NCBI GenBank assembly: GCA_002786915.1
Contig: PCUV01000060.1
Span: 1-64,000, forward strand
Length of the DNA stretch: 64,000 bases
DNA from: Comamonadaceae bacterium CG12_big_fil_rev_8_21_14_0_65_59_15
Lineage (GTDB): Bacteria > Pseudomonadota > Gammaproteobacteria > Burkholderiales > Burkholderiaceae_C
Reading direction: 5' to 3'
Shown: positions 6,786 to 15,218 of the stretch, in pieces
Layout: each line of letters starts with the position of its first letter
Numbering within the stretch: position 1 is the first letter of the stretch
Notes under the pieces: model-generated
The model's input: the letters and a program-made list of their open reading frames with translations, nothing else
Database searches by the model: none
Told to the model about the DNA's origin: nothing
Position numbers and translations under genes: made by a program

Positions 6786-9374
6786 CTACCAGTCTTCCTT
6801 GACCGCCAGCACGGCGTCTTTGCCCGCAGCGGCGCGCCCGGCCAGCCAGGCCGTGAGCGTGCCTGCAGCCACCACGGCCAGGCACAGCGCCAGCAGCTTG
6901 GACCACGGCAGCATCAGGTCCATGCTCCAGTGAAAGCTCTGTGGGTTGACCACGTGCACCAGCACGCCAGACACCAGCAAGCCCAGCCCCAGCCCGGCAA
7001 TGGCCCCCAGCGTAGTCCACGCTGCGCCCTCCAACGCTACCACGCCCAGAATCTGGCGCCGGGTCAGGCCCAGGTGCGCCAGCAGGCCAAATTCCTTGCG
7101 CCGAGCCAGCACTTGCGCGCTAAAGCTGGCGGCCACGCCAAACAACCCAATGGCAATGGCCACCGCCTGCAGCCAGGTGGTCACAGCAAAACTGCGGTCA
7201 AAAATCTTCAGCGACACGGCGCGGATCTGCGCAGCGGTGCCAAACTCCAGCACGTCGCCACTGTCGGGCACGCCGCCGTGTTCGGTGGCAGGTGCAGGCA
7301 CACCGGCGAGCTCGCGCAGGCGCTGCTGCACCTGCGGCGCTTGCGTGGGGTCATCGAGCCACAGCGCCAGATCATTGGCACGCCGGTCACCCGTCAGGCG
7401 CACAAAGTCGGCCTGGTCGATGGCGATGGCACCGCCCTGGCGTGAGTAATCACGCCACACACCCGCTACAAAAAAAGTTGCTACTTGCGCTTGATTGTCA
7501 AGGGCTAGAGGCCTGAAAGCCTTGGAAAGTTCAGCAAACGGCTGGCCCAGCACGGCGCCATGCAGGTCGATCACCGCCTCGCTCACATACACGCCAATCT
7601 GCCCGGCGGGCACCGCCAGCGGCGGGTCTTTCAGCGGCAGGCTGCGCGCGGGGTCGCGCAGGTCTTTGGCCAGCAGCGCCACGGCGGGCAGGCTGGGTTG
7701 CAACAAAAGCGGCATCTGGCGCTGCGCCTGCAGTTGCTTCACGCCGGGCAGCCTGGCCGCATCCAGCACAAACTGCGGGCTGAAGAACACCGTGTCGGCC
7801 GCGCCCAGGTTGCCCGAGCTGCGCACGTACAGGTCGGCGGGCAGCACGCGGTCAAGCCACTGCGCCACCGAGTCCCTGAAGCTGGCCACCATCACCGTCA
7901 GCGCCACCGCCAGGCTCAGGCTGGCCACCACGCCGCTGACCGCTACCGCAGCGGTGTCACGCTGGCGTCGGGCGCGCTCCACCGCCAGCAGGGGTAAGGT
8001 TTGGCGCGCCAGGCGCGGGCTGGCCCAGCCCAGCAACAGGCCGATCAGCCAGGGCAGCGCGGTGATGCCGCCCACCAGCAGCAGGCCGACCGACACATAG
8101 GCTGCCAACGGTATGCCAAAAACCGGTGGAGCCCTTGTTAATAGTGCGCCAGCAGCTATTAAAAACAGACTGATCCAGTGCGTGCTGCGCGCCGTGACCA
8201 GGTTGCCCACACCCTTGAGCGTCTGCGCTGGTGGCAGTTGTTGCGCCGCCTTGGCTGGCCACCAGCCGCCCACCAGCGCCGCCACCACGCCCAGTGCGCC
8301 ATAGACCGCAGCCGCACCCAGACTGAAGCGCAAGGCGGGCGCAGCACCGGCAAAAAAGCCACCGCCCAGGTCGCCACCCAGCACGCGCAAGCCCAACGCC
8401 GCCAGCGCCGTGCCCAGCGCCAGGCCCGCCAGGCTGCCCACCAGGCCGAGTGCCAGCGATTCCCACAGTACCAGCGCCAGCCGGTCGCGCGGGCTCAGGC
8501 CAAGCACGCCCAGCAAGGCAAACTGCTGCGCGCGCTTGGCCACGCTCAGCGACAACACCGAAAACACCAGAAAAGCCCCGGTGAACAGCGCAATCAGCGC
8601 CAGCACCGTCAGGTTGACCCGGTAGGCGCGAGACAGGTTATTCACCTGCGACTGCGCATCCGCCGGTGCGGCCACCGTCACGTTGGCAGGCCAGTCGGGG
8701 GCCGCTTGCAGCGCCGCGGCAAACGCATCCGCGTCGGTGCCGGGTTGCAGCTTCAGATCAATGCGGCTGAGCTGTCCCTGCTTGCCAAACAGGTCTTGCG
8801 CCGCGCCAAGGTCCATCACCGCCAGCGCCGCGCCGCTGGTGCGCACGCTGCCCGCCACACGCACGGGTTGCCAGGTCATGCCGCTTTGCAATTGCAGGGG
8901 CGTTGTGGCGGCGGCCAGACGCTGCGCGGCGGCGTTCAGAAAGACCTGAGCGGGCGCAAACAGCGCCCAGCGGTCGGTGCTGCCGGGGGGCGGCAGCGGC
9001 ATCAGGTCGGGTGAGATGCCAGCCACCGCCAGCGCGTCCACCCCCAGCACGCGCAAGGGACGCTTGCCTTGCGGTGTGAGCAGATAGCTGCCGATCTCCA
9101 GCACGGGGGAGGCTTGCGCCACCTCTGGCAAGCGCGCCACGCGCGCGTACAAGGCTTCGTCAAACTGGCCTTGTACCGCACGCAGTTCCAGGTCGCTCTG
9201 GCCACCCACCGAGCGCGCGGCCTGGCTAAATTCGTCCAGCGCGCTGGCGTTGATCAGGTGCACCGAAAACGCCAGCGCCACGCCCAGCATCACCGCCAGC
9301 ACGGCGGCGGCGTTGCGCCAGGGGTGCTGGCGCAGCTCTTGCCACGAGAAGGTTTTCAGCAGGTCAAACAACAA
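6786..9374 (-). CDS. FtsX-like ABC transporter permease (YbbP/MacB-type, lipoprotein or toxin export)
   Basis: This is a large inner-membrane permease of about 862 residues with an N-terminal membrane helix (NAAAVLAVMLGVALAFSVHL), a long periplasmic region, then two FtsX domains with clusters of helices in the middle and at the C-terminus (ILGVVALEGAAWTTLGAIAG), the layout of E. coli YbbP. The frame extends upstream to 9527, but the sequence before LFDLLKTFSW has no family character, so I place the start at TTG 9374 (or TTG 9371), which overlaps the stop of the small monooxygenase gene. Two dispersed-repeat copies lie in frame inside it. The likely ATPase partner is at 12726-13397, separated by pabBC and TA genes. 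Its substrate is unknown. Confidence 0.85.
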   Translation of the reverse strand: MLFDLLKTFSWQELRQHPWRNAAAVLAVMLGVALAFSVHLINASALDEFSQAARSVGGQSDLELRAVQGQFDEALYARVARLPEVAQASPVLEIGSYLLTPQGKRPLRVLGVDALAVAGISPDLMPLPPPGSTDRWALFAPAQVFLNAAAQRLAAATTPLQLQSGMTWQPVRVAGSVRTSGAALAVMDLGAAQDLFGKQGQLSRIDLKLQPGTDADAFAAALQAAPDWPANVTVAAPADAQSQVNNLSRAYRVNLTVLALIALFTGAFLVFSVLSLSVAKRAQQFALLGVLGLSPRDRLALVLWESLALGLVGSLAGLALGTALAALGLRVLGGDLGGGFFAGAAPALRFSLGAAAVYGALGVVAALVGGWWPAKAAQQLPPAQTLKGVGNLVTARSTHWISLFLIAAGALLTRAPPVFGIPLAAYVSVGLLLVGGITALPWLIGLLLGWASPRLARQTLPLLAVERARRQRDTAAVAVSGVVASLSLAVALTVMVASFRDSVAQWLDRVLPADLYVRSSGNLGAADTVFFSPQFVLDAARLPGVKQLQAQRQMPLLLQPSLPAVALLAKDLRDPARSLPLKDPPLAVPAGQIGVYVSEAVIDLHGAVLGQPFAELSKAFRPLALDNQAQVATFFVAGVWRDYSRQGGAIAIDQADFVRLTGDRRANDLALWLDDPTQAPQVQQRLRELAGVPAPATEHGGVPDSGDVLEFGTAAQIRAVSLKIFDRSFAVTTWLQAVAIAIGLFGVAASFSAQVLARRKEFGLLAHLGLTRRQILGVVALEGAAWTTLGAIAGLGLGLLVSGVLVHVVNPQSFHWSMDLMLPWSKLLALCLAVVAAGTLTAWLAGRAAAGKDAVLAVKEDW
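7470..7518 (-). repeat. Dispersed repeat copy inside the FtsX-like permease gene
   Basis: The segment reads AAGTTGCTACTTGCGCTTGA then TTGTCAAGGGCTAGAGGCC on the plus strand, a close match to the intergenic copies at 43066 and 57714. It is carried in frame and encodes about 16 residues of the permease periplasmic region. Confidence 0.6.
8119..8160 (-). repeat. Second dispersed repeat copy inside the FtsX-like permease gene
   Basis: On the minus strand this segment reads AATAGCTGCTGGCGCACTAT then TAACAAGGGCTCCACC, matching the repeat consensus in the opposite orientation to the 7470 copy. It is also in frame. Confidence 0.6.
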
Positions 9375-9657
9375 AACGGTAGTCCCGCTTGATTTCGGCG
9401 ACCTGCACGCTATACGACTCGTACCAGCGTTCGCGCCCAAGTTGCTGCGCCAGCACGTGCTCTGAATGCGCCTTCCAGGCACGAATGTGCTCTTCGGAGG
9501 GCCAATACGACAAGGCAATTTCGTCACTGCCCTCGGTCACGGCGGCAAATTCAAGGCAGCCGAACTGGCCCAAGGCCAATTCACGCATACGTGCGGCCAC
9601 CTGGCTGTATTCACTGTCTGTGCCACGCACTTTGGCGCGAAAAATGACGACGAACAT
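9364..9657 (-). CDS. Antibiotic biosynthesis monooxygenase (ABM) domain protein
   Basis: This 97-residue single ABM-domain protein begins MFVVIFRAKVRGTDSEYSQV, with FEAAV-like and IALSYWPSEEHIRAWKAHSE segments typical of small ferredoxin-like dimeric monooxygenases related to YgiN and heme-degrading enzymes. The start at 9657 is chosen because AAGGAG lies 6 bp upstream and the longer frame would run into vapC. The stop overlaps the probable TTG start of the FtsX-like permease. Function in the cell is not predictable; many members act on quinones or are uncharacterised. Confidence 0.85.
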   Translation of the reverse strand: MFVVIFRAKVRGTDSEYSQVAARMRELALGQFGCLEFAAVTEGSDEIALSYWPSEEHIRAWKAHSEHVLAQQLGRERWYESYSVQVAEIKRDYRFVV

Positions 9658-9677
9658 GGCGGCTCCTTGGGGCTGAA

Positions 9678-10076
9678 TCATTTGTCCGTTGTCAGGTTGA
9701 CCAAGCCCACTGACAGATGCTGAAAATGGGCATCGATGGTCAAAACTGGCAAGGCTTTGCGTTGGGCAAGGGTGGCGATCAGCGCGTCGGTCAAGGGCAG
9801 GGTGATACCTTTTAAACGCAGGGTTTGCAGCGTGTTGCCAGCCGTCACCCAATCCGCTGGCTCGACCGGCACACAGGGTACGTTGGCAAACAGAAAATCA
9901 AGTTGTTTTTTCTCCTTGACACCTTTGGCACCTTGCAACAGTTCGGTGACCGTCACGCCGCACAGCACCGCGCTGTTGTCGGCGATGGCCTGTGCCACAC
10001 GCTCGGCCAGCAGGCCTTGACCAGAGCGCAAGAATGCGACCCACGCGCAGGTGTCAATCAACACGCTTTGGCTCAT
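9678..10076 (-). CDS. vapC: PIN-domain ribonuclease toxin VapC
   Basis: This 132-residue PIN toxin has the four acidic active-site positions D8 (VLIDTCAW), E45 (TELLQGA), D97 (LTDALIA) and D115 (LTIDAHF). VapC toxins cleave tRNA or rRNA and are held inactive by VapB. The start overlaps the antitoxin stop by 4 nt (ATGA), the usual arrangement for coupled TA genes. All catalytic residues are present and length is normal, so it is presumed active. Confidence 0.92.
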   Translation of the reverse strand: MSQSVLIDTCAWVAFLRSGQGLLAERVAQAIADNSAVLCGVTVTELLQGAKGVKEKKQLDFLFANVPCVPVEPADWVTAGNTLQTLRLKGITLPLTDALIATLAQRKALPVLTIDAHFQHLSVGLVNLTTDK

Positions 10077-10276
10077 GACTTGGTGTCGAGCTGGCGCAAC
10101 TGTTGCCAGTTGTCTTCCATCTGAACCTGGCCGCGCAAAGCCAGAATTTTTTGCTTGCGCAAATCGGTCAAATAACTGTCCAAGGCAGTTCGAATGGCCT
10201 CTGTGATGCTTTTCTTTTGCGTGGTGTGCATCAATTCATTGGCCAAATTGTCATCAATAGTGATGGTTGTTCGCAT
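10073..10276 (-). CDS. vapB: VapB-type ribbon-helix-helix antitoxin
   Basis: This 67-residue antitoxin reads MRTTITIDDNLANELMHTT followed by a ribbon-helix-helix region and a charged tail that would wrap the VapC toxin. ATG at 10276 is preferred over the upstream TTG because AAGGAG sits 8 bp before it. It precedes vapC with a 4-nt overlap. A perfect inverted repeat at 10318-10335 lies 42 bp upstream and is a candidate autoregulatory operator. Confidence 0.88.
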   Translation of the reverse strand: MRTTITIDDNLANELMHTTQKKSITEAIRTALDSYLTDLRKQKILALRGQVQMEDNWQQLRQLDTKS

Positions 10277-10317
10277 CAATAATCTCCTTTTGAAGCATCA
10301 ATTATGCCTCCAGAGGA

Positions 10318-10335
10318 TGACTATGGAAATAGTCA
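10318..10335. promoter_or_regulatory. Inverted repeat upstream of vapBC (candidate operator)
   Basis: TGACTAT-GGAA-ATAGTCA is a perfect 7-bp-arm inverted repeat between brnA and vapB, placed where a VapBC operator would be expected. It could instead form a hairpin after brnA, although no U-tract follows. Confidence 0.5.
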
Positions 10336-10365
10336 GCGCGACGGTTGGGTTGTAGAGCGCAGCGG

Positions 10366-10638
10366 TCAATGGCTAACAATTTTTTCTTGCAGCCAAACCT
10401 TGATCAGCGACTGGTAAGGCACGTCCCGAGCGTTGGCGGCCGTCTTGATGGCGTCCAGCAAATGCTGCGGCAGACGCAGTGAAATGGTCTTGGTGGTGGG
10501 CTTCAGGTTGGGCATGTTCGCATTTTTGGCCTTGGACCAATCGAGGTAGTCGGTGGAATCGTGTGATTCCCAAAAAGTGCGCTCCTGTGCCTCGTTAGCG
10601 AACGCCGGAATAGTTTTAGCGGGTTTGTTCTTGTTCAT
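10366..10638 (-). CDS. brnA: BrnA/CopG-family antitoxin
   Basis: This 90-residue antitoxin has an N-terminal toxin-binding part (IPAFANEAQERTFWESHDST) and a C-terminal ribbon-helix-helix DNA-binding region (TKTISLRLPQHLLDAIKTAA), the order found in CopG/BrnA antitoxins. It follows brnT and overlaps its 3' end by 23 nt. In brnTA loci the toxin gene comes first and the complex represses its own promoter. Confidence 0.88.
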   Translation of the reverse strand: MNKNKPAKTIPAFANEAQERTFWESHDSTDYLDWSKAKNANMPNLKPTTKTISLRLPQHLLDAIKTAANARDVPYQSLIKVWLQEKIVSH

Positions 10639-10921
10639 AGCGAAGACGCTCCTTTCTGTGCATGTCCCGGGCCGAGATCACGCGAATCAACTGGTTGGAC
10701 TGGCGCAGGGTGAAGGTAATGTGCAAGCTGCGCCCTTGGTCTGTTTTGCCCAAGGCGTGCATCCGGGGCTCGTTTTGACTATGCGCCGAGTCTTCCAGCA
10801 GCAACAAAGGTGTGTTGAAGAAAACCTGTTCCGCCTCGGCCATGGTCACACCGTGCTTGTCATTCTTGCGGGCGTTGCCGTCGTCCCAGTTGAAGCCTGA
10901 AATCCGTTGCAAATCCATCAT
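10616..10921 (-). CDS. brnT: BrnT-family ribonuclease toxin
   Basis: This 101-residue RelE-fold toxin has FNWDDGNARKNDKHGVTMAE, then HITFTLRQSNQLIRVISARD and a C-terminal RKERLRYEQ, matching the BrnT family in which H, R and E residues at these places are required for RNA cleavage. Two consecutive ATGs (10921 and 10918) could serve; the first overlaps the pabBC stop by 4 nt. An imperfect palindrome with CTGTA/TACAG ends at 10924-10946 lies just upstream, inside the pabBC tail. Confidence 0.9.
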   Translation of the reverse strand: MMDLQRISGFNWDDGNARKNDKHGVTMAEAEQVFFNTPLLLLEDSAHSQNEPRMHALGKTDQGRSLHITFTLRQSNQLIRVISARDMHRKERLRYEQEQTR

Positions 10922-12742
10922 GACTGTATATTATCATCATGTACAGGTGTTTGAATCAACCGCGCATCCACCCACCCGCGCAGGCTGTTGACAAAGGCCA
11001 ACGCCTGCACGCGGGGCAAGTCTGTCACGCGCAACACGGCCTCATGCAAGCGGCCTTCTTGCAGTGCCAGTTGCCGCCCCACGCCGCCCAGCAGCCCGCA
11101 GCGCAGCGGTGGCGTGACCCAGCGGCCCTCCATCAAAAAAGCGATGTTGCCGCGTGTGCATTCGGTCAGTTCCCCCGCCGGGTTGTAGAGCAAGGTGTCA
11201 AACACGGCTGGGTCGGTGGGGGCAAACGCATCGTAATGCGCGCGCCGGGTGGTCTTGAAACGTGTGAACTCGCTCTGAAATGCTTCAAAAGGCGTAGCTG
11301 CCAGCGCAATGGTGACGGGGACTAGCGTACTATTTTTTTTGAAGAGTTCAACGTTGGGCGCGCCCAGGGCATCCAGTTGCAGGCGCACGCGCCAGGGGGT
11401 GTCGTCAGGTACCACGGCACGCCGTTGGTCGTCCAGTGCGGCGTCGATGTGCGCCTTGTCAAACGGGTAACCAAAATGCCCTGCCGTGCGGCTCAGGCGC
11501 GCCAGGTGCGCAGCCAGGTTGTGAAACACGCCGTTTTGTAGTTTGAAGGTTTCGAGCAGTTTGAATGGCTGACTGGCGCGCGTCAGAAAGCGCTGCTTGA
11601 TCTGCCACTCCTGCCATTCGGCATCGGCCGTAGCGTCTGACGTGATGCCGCTGCCCAGGCCGCAGCGCGCCTGCCCGCCCCGCAAGCTGACGGTGCGGAT
11701 CGCCACGTTAAAGGTGGCGTGTCCACCCGGGCGCACCACGCCCACCGCGCCGCAGTACACGCCGCGTGGTTCAGGTTCCAGCGCGCAAATCTCTTGCATG
11801 GCACGCGCCTTGGGCGCGCCGGTGATCGAGCCACACGGAAACAGCGCGCCAAACACGTCGGCCAGCGTCGTGCCGGGTCGGGTTTGTGCGCTCACGTCAG
11901 ACACCATCTGGTGCACCGTGGGCAAGCTGTGCACGGTAAACAGGGCGGGCACTTGCACGCTGTGGGGCTGGGCGATGCGCGACAAGTCGTTGCGCAGCAA
12001 ATCCACAATCATCACGTTCTCGGCGCGTTCCTTGGGCGAACTCTTGAGCGCGGCGATCTGCGCCGCGTCGTCTTCGGGTGTGGTGCCTCGCGCAGCGGTG
12101 CCTTTCATCGGGCGCGTCAGGATCTGGCCGCCACCTGAGGCACCATCCCAGTCAAAAAACAGCTCGGGCGAGACCGACAGTACCTGTTCGTTGCCGGTAT
12201 CGATGAAAGCCGCGTAGCCACCGGGTTGCGCCCGCAGCAGGCGATCAAACAACGCCGAGGCGTCGCCGGCAAATTCCGCATGTAACGACGTGGTGTAGTT
12301 AACCTGGTGATACTCGCCCGCCGCAATGGCCTGGTGAATGCTCGCCATGTGCTCGTCAAAGTCTGCGCGCTTCAGGCGACTGTGCCAGTGCAGGGGGGCG
12401 TCGTCTGGCGCGGTCGGGTCGGCGGTCGTGAGGTTGGAAGCACGGGCTGCGTCGGTGGAGACATCGTCCGGCCAGGGAAGGGCCTGCGCAAACACGCCAA
12501 ACCACGCCAGCACCCCCGTCAGCCGGGTGCGTTGGCAACGCGCTGTCAAAGGCGCAGGCGGCCTCGTAGCGCAGGTAACCCACGCACCACAAGCCTTGCG
12601 CGGCAGCGGCTTGCACGGCATCCAGCACCGGCCTGATCTGCTCGGGCGTGTGCGCTACCAGCGTGTGCAGGGGTGCACCAAACGCGCAGCGCAGGCGGCC
12701 CGCGCCACCGTGCGGGTCAGCAAAATCAAGCCGGATTGACAT
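10918..12742 (-). pseudogene. pabB: Aminodeoxychorismate synthase I / aminodeoxychorismate lyase fusion (PabBC), frameshifted
   Basis: Two overlapping frames together encode one protein. The first runs from ATG 12742 ([19 protein letters not shown]) to DSALPTHPAD. The second continues VLAWFGVFAQALPWPDD through the chorismate-binding core (YHQVNYTTSL, GTAARGTTPEDDA, GSITGAPK). It ends in a class IV aminotransferase-like lyase domain (LYNPAGELTECTRGNIAFL), so it is the bifunctional form that makes p-aminobenzoate for folate. The frames join at the C5 run at 12513-12517, one base longer than an intact frame needs. Either the gene is inactivated or the base is a sequencing error. Its start overlaps the ABC ATPase gene by 17 bp. 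Confidence 0.85.
10924..10946. promoter_or_regulatory. Candidate BrnTA operator inside the pabBC 3' end
   Basis: CTGTA-N13-TACAG, with four of the six inner pairs also complementary and one central base, lies 3 bp upstream of the brnT start. Its AT-rich centre (ATATTATCAT) could also hold a -10 element. The site suits BrnA autorepression. Confidence 0.45.
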
Positions 12743-13397
12743 CGATAGCGGGCTCGACCAGTCCATCGGCGGTCAATAGGAGCGTGCGGTCTGCGCGCGC
12801 TGCAGCCGCTTTGGAGTGGGTCACCAGCACCATGGCTGCGCCGTGCGCGCGCGTCTGGCTGATCAACGCTTCCATCACCTTGTCAGCGGTGTGCGGGTCG
12901 AGGTTGCCGGTGGGCTCGTCGGCCAGCAGCAGCATCGGCTGGTGGATCAGCGCGCGCGCAATCGCCACGCGCTGCAACTGGCCACCGCTGAGCTGCTGCG
13001 GCAGACGTTCGCCCAGGCCCGCTAAGCCCACCGCGTCCAGCATGGCCTGCACGCGCGCGTCGTCGTGGCGGCCCAGCAGCATCAGCGGCAGCGCCACGTT
13101 TTGCGCCACGCTCAGGTGCGGCAGCACGTGAAAAGCCTGGAACACAAAACCGGTCTTTTCGCGCCGCAGCCGTGCCAGCTGGTCGTCGCTTTGGCTGCCC
13201 AGGTCCAGCCCGTCCAGTACCACGCTGCCTTCGTTCCAGCTGTCCAGCCCCGCCATGCAGTTGAGCAGCGTGGATTTGCCCACGCCCGATTCGCCAATGA
13301 TGGCCACAAACTCACCCGGCGCGACGGTCAGAGAGACGTTGTGAAACACCGGCACGCTGCCGTAGTGTTTGCTTACAGTTTGGATGATGAGGCTCAA
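12726..13397 (-). CDS. ABC transporter ATP-binding protein (YbbA/LolD-type)
   Basis: This 223-residue ATPase has Walker [10 protein letters not shown], signature LSGGQLQR, Walker [13 protein letters not shown] and the switch histidine in [16 protein letters not shown] is the hallmark of the MacB/LolD/YbbA group that drives FtsX-type permeases to extract or export molecules from the inner membrane. The only FtsX-type permease in the window is at 6786-9374, on the same strand but separated by pabBC, two TA pairs and a monooxygenase gene. The start overlaps the AbiEii-like gene by 4 nt. Confidence 0.9.
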   Translation of the reverse strand: MSLIIQTVSKHYGSVPVFHNVSLTVAPGEFVAIIGESGVGKSTLLNCMAGLDSWNEGSVVLDGLDLGSQSDDQLARLRREKTGFVFQAFHVLPHLSVAQNVALPLMLLGRHDDARVQAMLDAVGLAGLGERLPQQLSGGQLQRVAIARALIHQPMLLLADEPTGNLDPHTADKVMEALISQTRAHGAAMVLVTHSKAAAARADRTLLLTADGLVEPAIDVNPA

Positions 13398-14077
13398 GGC
13401 AGTGCGGTGAGTTGTTTTGCCAGAACCTCAACACAAGGCAGATCACGCACGGCACGGGCGGCTGCAATCAGGCACGTGCGTTCGTTGTGGGTCAAAGTGC
13501 CCAGATCGCCATCGTTGAAATACACCATCGCTTTCAAGCTTTCGCTGGGCTGAAAGTTGTTGCCATAGAGGGCACGGGCGGCAGAGAGCCCTTTGGCCAA
13601 ATCAACACCAGCGCCTAGCATGGCAGCAATATCGCGGTAATCTTTGGCTTCGGCGCGCTGCAAAATGACCTTCAGTTTGGTGGCCATCAGGTCATCCAGT
13701 GAAGCCACTTGCAACACCCCATCTTCGGTCACCTGCGGGTGACCTACGCGGCCAAAACCAATCGTCCCAAAAAACGACATCTTGACGTATTCTGATGTGG
13801 TGTCTGTGCCCGGAACGCTTACGGTAAACGTGTTGGCTTGATCCTGCAACACCGTGGCTTGACTGACGAAGGTGAAAGCGTTTCGAATGGCATCACGATC
13901 GAGCGGCTTTTCCGAGAAAAAATCAAAATCAACAGAAGTGCGATGCCCGAGACGCAAAGCAATGGCCGTGTCGCCGTAAAGCACAAAGCCCAACCCGGAC
14001 GCTGGACGCAGTGCCAGCCACAGTTGTTGCTGTGCGGGTGGCAGGATGTCCATGCGGGGCTTGAAAAAGGCGGTCAT
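13394..14077 (-). CDS. AbiEii/AbiGii-like nucleotidyltransferase (toxin-like)
   Basis: This 227-residue protein has GDTAIALRLGHRTSVDFDFF at residues 33-52, the G-D/G..A..LR.G.R.S.D.DF motif of nucleotidyltransferase toxins that modify tRNA (AbiEii, MenT). LDDLMATKLKVILQRAEAKD is the second conserved segment. The start ATG at 14077 overlaps the preceding 98-residue gene by 4 nt; a longer frame to 14143 has no family character. It forms a two-gene cassette with that small gene, as in type IV-like TA loci, and is in turn coupled to the ABC ATPase gene. Toxicity is inferred. Confidence 0.82.
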   Translation of the reverse strand: MTAFFKPRMDILPPAQQQLWLALRPASGLGFVLYGDTAIALRLGHRTSVDFDFFSEKPLDRDAIRNAFTFVSQATVLQDQANTFTVSVPGTDTTSEYVKMSFFGTIGFGRVGHPQVTEDGVLQVASLDDLMATKLKVILQRAEAKDYRDIAAMLGAGVDLAKGLSAARALYGNNFQPSESLKAMVYFNDGDLGTLTHNERTCLIAAARAVRDLPCVEVLAKQLTALP

Positions 14078-14370
14078 GCATATCTCCGAACCGGCAACGG
14101 GGGCACCTGGTCGATGGTGGCCAGCCCAAGCCGGTAGTGCCAATAAGCCCAGGATTGTGGGTCAAACTGCCCGGCTTGCGCGTGCGAAAGCACCTCGCGC
14201 AGCACGTCGTCACCCACTTGATGCGCCAGCTGTTGAACATCGTCATAGTCACCGATGTTCATCACCTGGGCGATAACGCGCTCTGGCGTGTCTATCGCGG
14301 CATCAGGTGTTTTCCACCAGATGTATTTGCTGGCGAGCAGCTTTAAGGCGTCACGGTCAAATTGGCCCAT
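14074..14370 (-). CDS. Small partner of the AbiEii-like nucleotidyltransferase (putative antitoxin)
   Basis: This 98-residue protein (MGQFDRDALKLLASKYIWWK) is predicted to be mainly helical and has no motif I can tie to a biochemical role. Small proteins beginning with similar 'KYIWWKTP' and 'RVIAQVMNIGDYDD' stretches commonly precede AbiEii-like nucleotidyltransferase genes, which suggests an antitoxin or cofactor. The ATG at 14370 begins the run. Its stop overlaps the toxin-like gene by 4 nt. Function is inferred only from that pairing. Confidence 0.7.
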   Translation of the reverse strand: MGQFDRDALKLLASKYIWWKTPDAAIDTPERVIAQVMNIGDYDDVQQLAHQVGDDVLREVLSHAQAGQFDPQSWAYWHYRLGLATIDQVPPLPVRRYA

Positions 14371-14485
14371 GGTTAAACATTGTTTAAAGCGTTGCAGCTA
14401 TCGTAAAAAATCGAGACTGAGCACCTGCGGCATGGCGGGCTTTGAGTGCGTTGACTTTGGCATGCTAATGATCTATCCAAACTGC

Positions 14486-14911
14486 TCATTGCTGCTTATG
14501 CCACGGGTTGATGACTGTCAGGCCGGTCGCTTCAAATGGCGCGGTATCTCGCGTTGCCACCATCAAGCCGTGTACCCTGGCGATGGCAGCAATGTAGCCG
14601 TCTGCCGGGGCAACGGCTTGACCCAGTGCACGCGCGCTGGCGCGAAGCTGTGCGTAGGCTTCAGAAGCGGCTACGTCAAAGGGCAGAATTCGACCCGCAA
14701 ACAGCGGCAGGATGCGTTGTTCAACACTGGTGTGGAGCGCTTCTTTGCGCTTGCCAGAGGGCAGAACCGCAATGCCAAAGCGCAACTCGGCCAGGCTGAT
14801 GGCTGACAGGTAAAGCGTTTCGATGTTTTGCGCGTCCAGCCAATGCAACACACCCACATCGCCAGCCAGCTTTAAAGGCTCGGAAAGAACGTTGGTGTCG
14901 ATCAGAATCAT
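14486..14911 (-). CDS. FitB/VapC-family PIN-domain toxin
   Basis: This 141-residue PIN nuclease has all four acidic positions: D5 (MILIDTNVLSEP), E42 (SLAELRFGI), D104 (APADGYIAAI) and D122 (VATRDTAPFE). MILIDTNVLSE and the terminal TGLTVINPW are typical of the FitB subgroup. It overlaps the antitoxin stop by 4 nt. With the FitA-like antitoxin it should form a hetero-octamer that represses its own promoter at the palindrome 15175-15206. Confidence 0.92.
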   Translation of the reverse strand: MILIDTNVLSEPLKLAGDVGVLHWLDAQNIETLYLSAISLAELRFGIAVLPSGKRKEALHTSVEQRILPLFAGRILPFDVAASEAYAQLRASARALGQAVAPADGYIAAIARVHGLMVATRDTAPFEATGLTVINPWHKQQ

Positions 14912-15147
14912 TCGAAGCTTATCGGTTCTTCAACTGACTTGTCACGCTTGATTTCAAGATCGAAGCCGCCTGCCTGCTGGCCGATTTCAGCCAGCAAAGA
15001 ACCCAGTTTGACGCGGTCTTGCGGCCGTGCAACGCTTTCAAGAATGGCCCGCACTTCGGCTTCTGTGCTACGGCCAGCCAATGCTGCGCGCGCGCGCAAA
15101 GCGCGGTGCGTTTCCTCTGGCAAATGACGCACGGTAATGGATGGCAT
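14908..15147 (-). CDS. FitA-like ribbon-helix-helix antitoxin
   Basis: This 79-residue antitoxin begins MPSITVRHLPEETHRALRAR, the Arc/FitA ribbon-helix-helix signature, then AALAGRSTEAEVRAILESVA, and ends in an acidic tail. ATG at 15147 is chosen over the longer frame because GGAG lies 7 bp upstream. The gene is coupled to the PIN toxin by a 4-nt overlap. A long perfect palindrome sits 28 bp upstream. Confidence 0.9.
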   Translation of the reverse strand: MPSITVRHLPEETHRALRARAALAGRSTEAEVRAILESVARPQDRVKLGSLLAEIGQQAGGFDLEIKRDKSVEEPISFE

Positions 15148-15174
15148 AAATGCTCCGTTCATGCAATGGCGTGG

Positions 15175-15206
15175 AATGATTGCATTATCGTAATAGTGCA
15201 ATCATT
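15175..15206. promoter_or_regulatory. Operator palindrome of the fitAB-like locus
   Basis: AATGATTGCA-N12-TGCAATCATT is a perfect 10-bp-arm inverted repeat with a 12-bp spacer. The gonococcal FitAB operator is also described as 8-bp arms separated by 12 bp, so the architecture fits two FitA dimers binding half-sites. A second, 14-bp palindrome, CATTTTGCAAAATG, follows directly at 15203-15216. Confidence 0.75.
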
Positions 15207-15218
15207 TTGCAAAATGTG

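Noticed and set aside
9658..9852. N-terminal extension of the small monooxygenase to 9852
   Set aside because: It overlaps vapC in another frame, shows no ABM similarity and a good Shine-Dalgarno sits before ATG 9657.
10020..10505. Any CRISPR-like array in the TA region
   Set aside because: No regularly spaced direct repeats were seen here or elsewhere in the window.
12356..12766. Separate 136-residue protein
   Set aside because: It is the N-terminal part of PabB plus an out-of-frame tail after the C5 frameshift.
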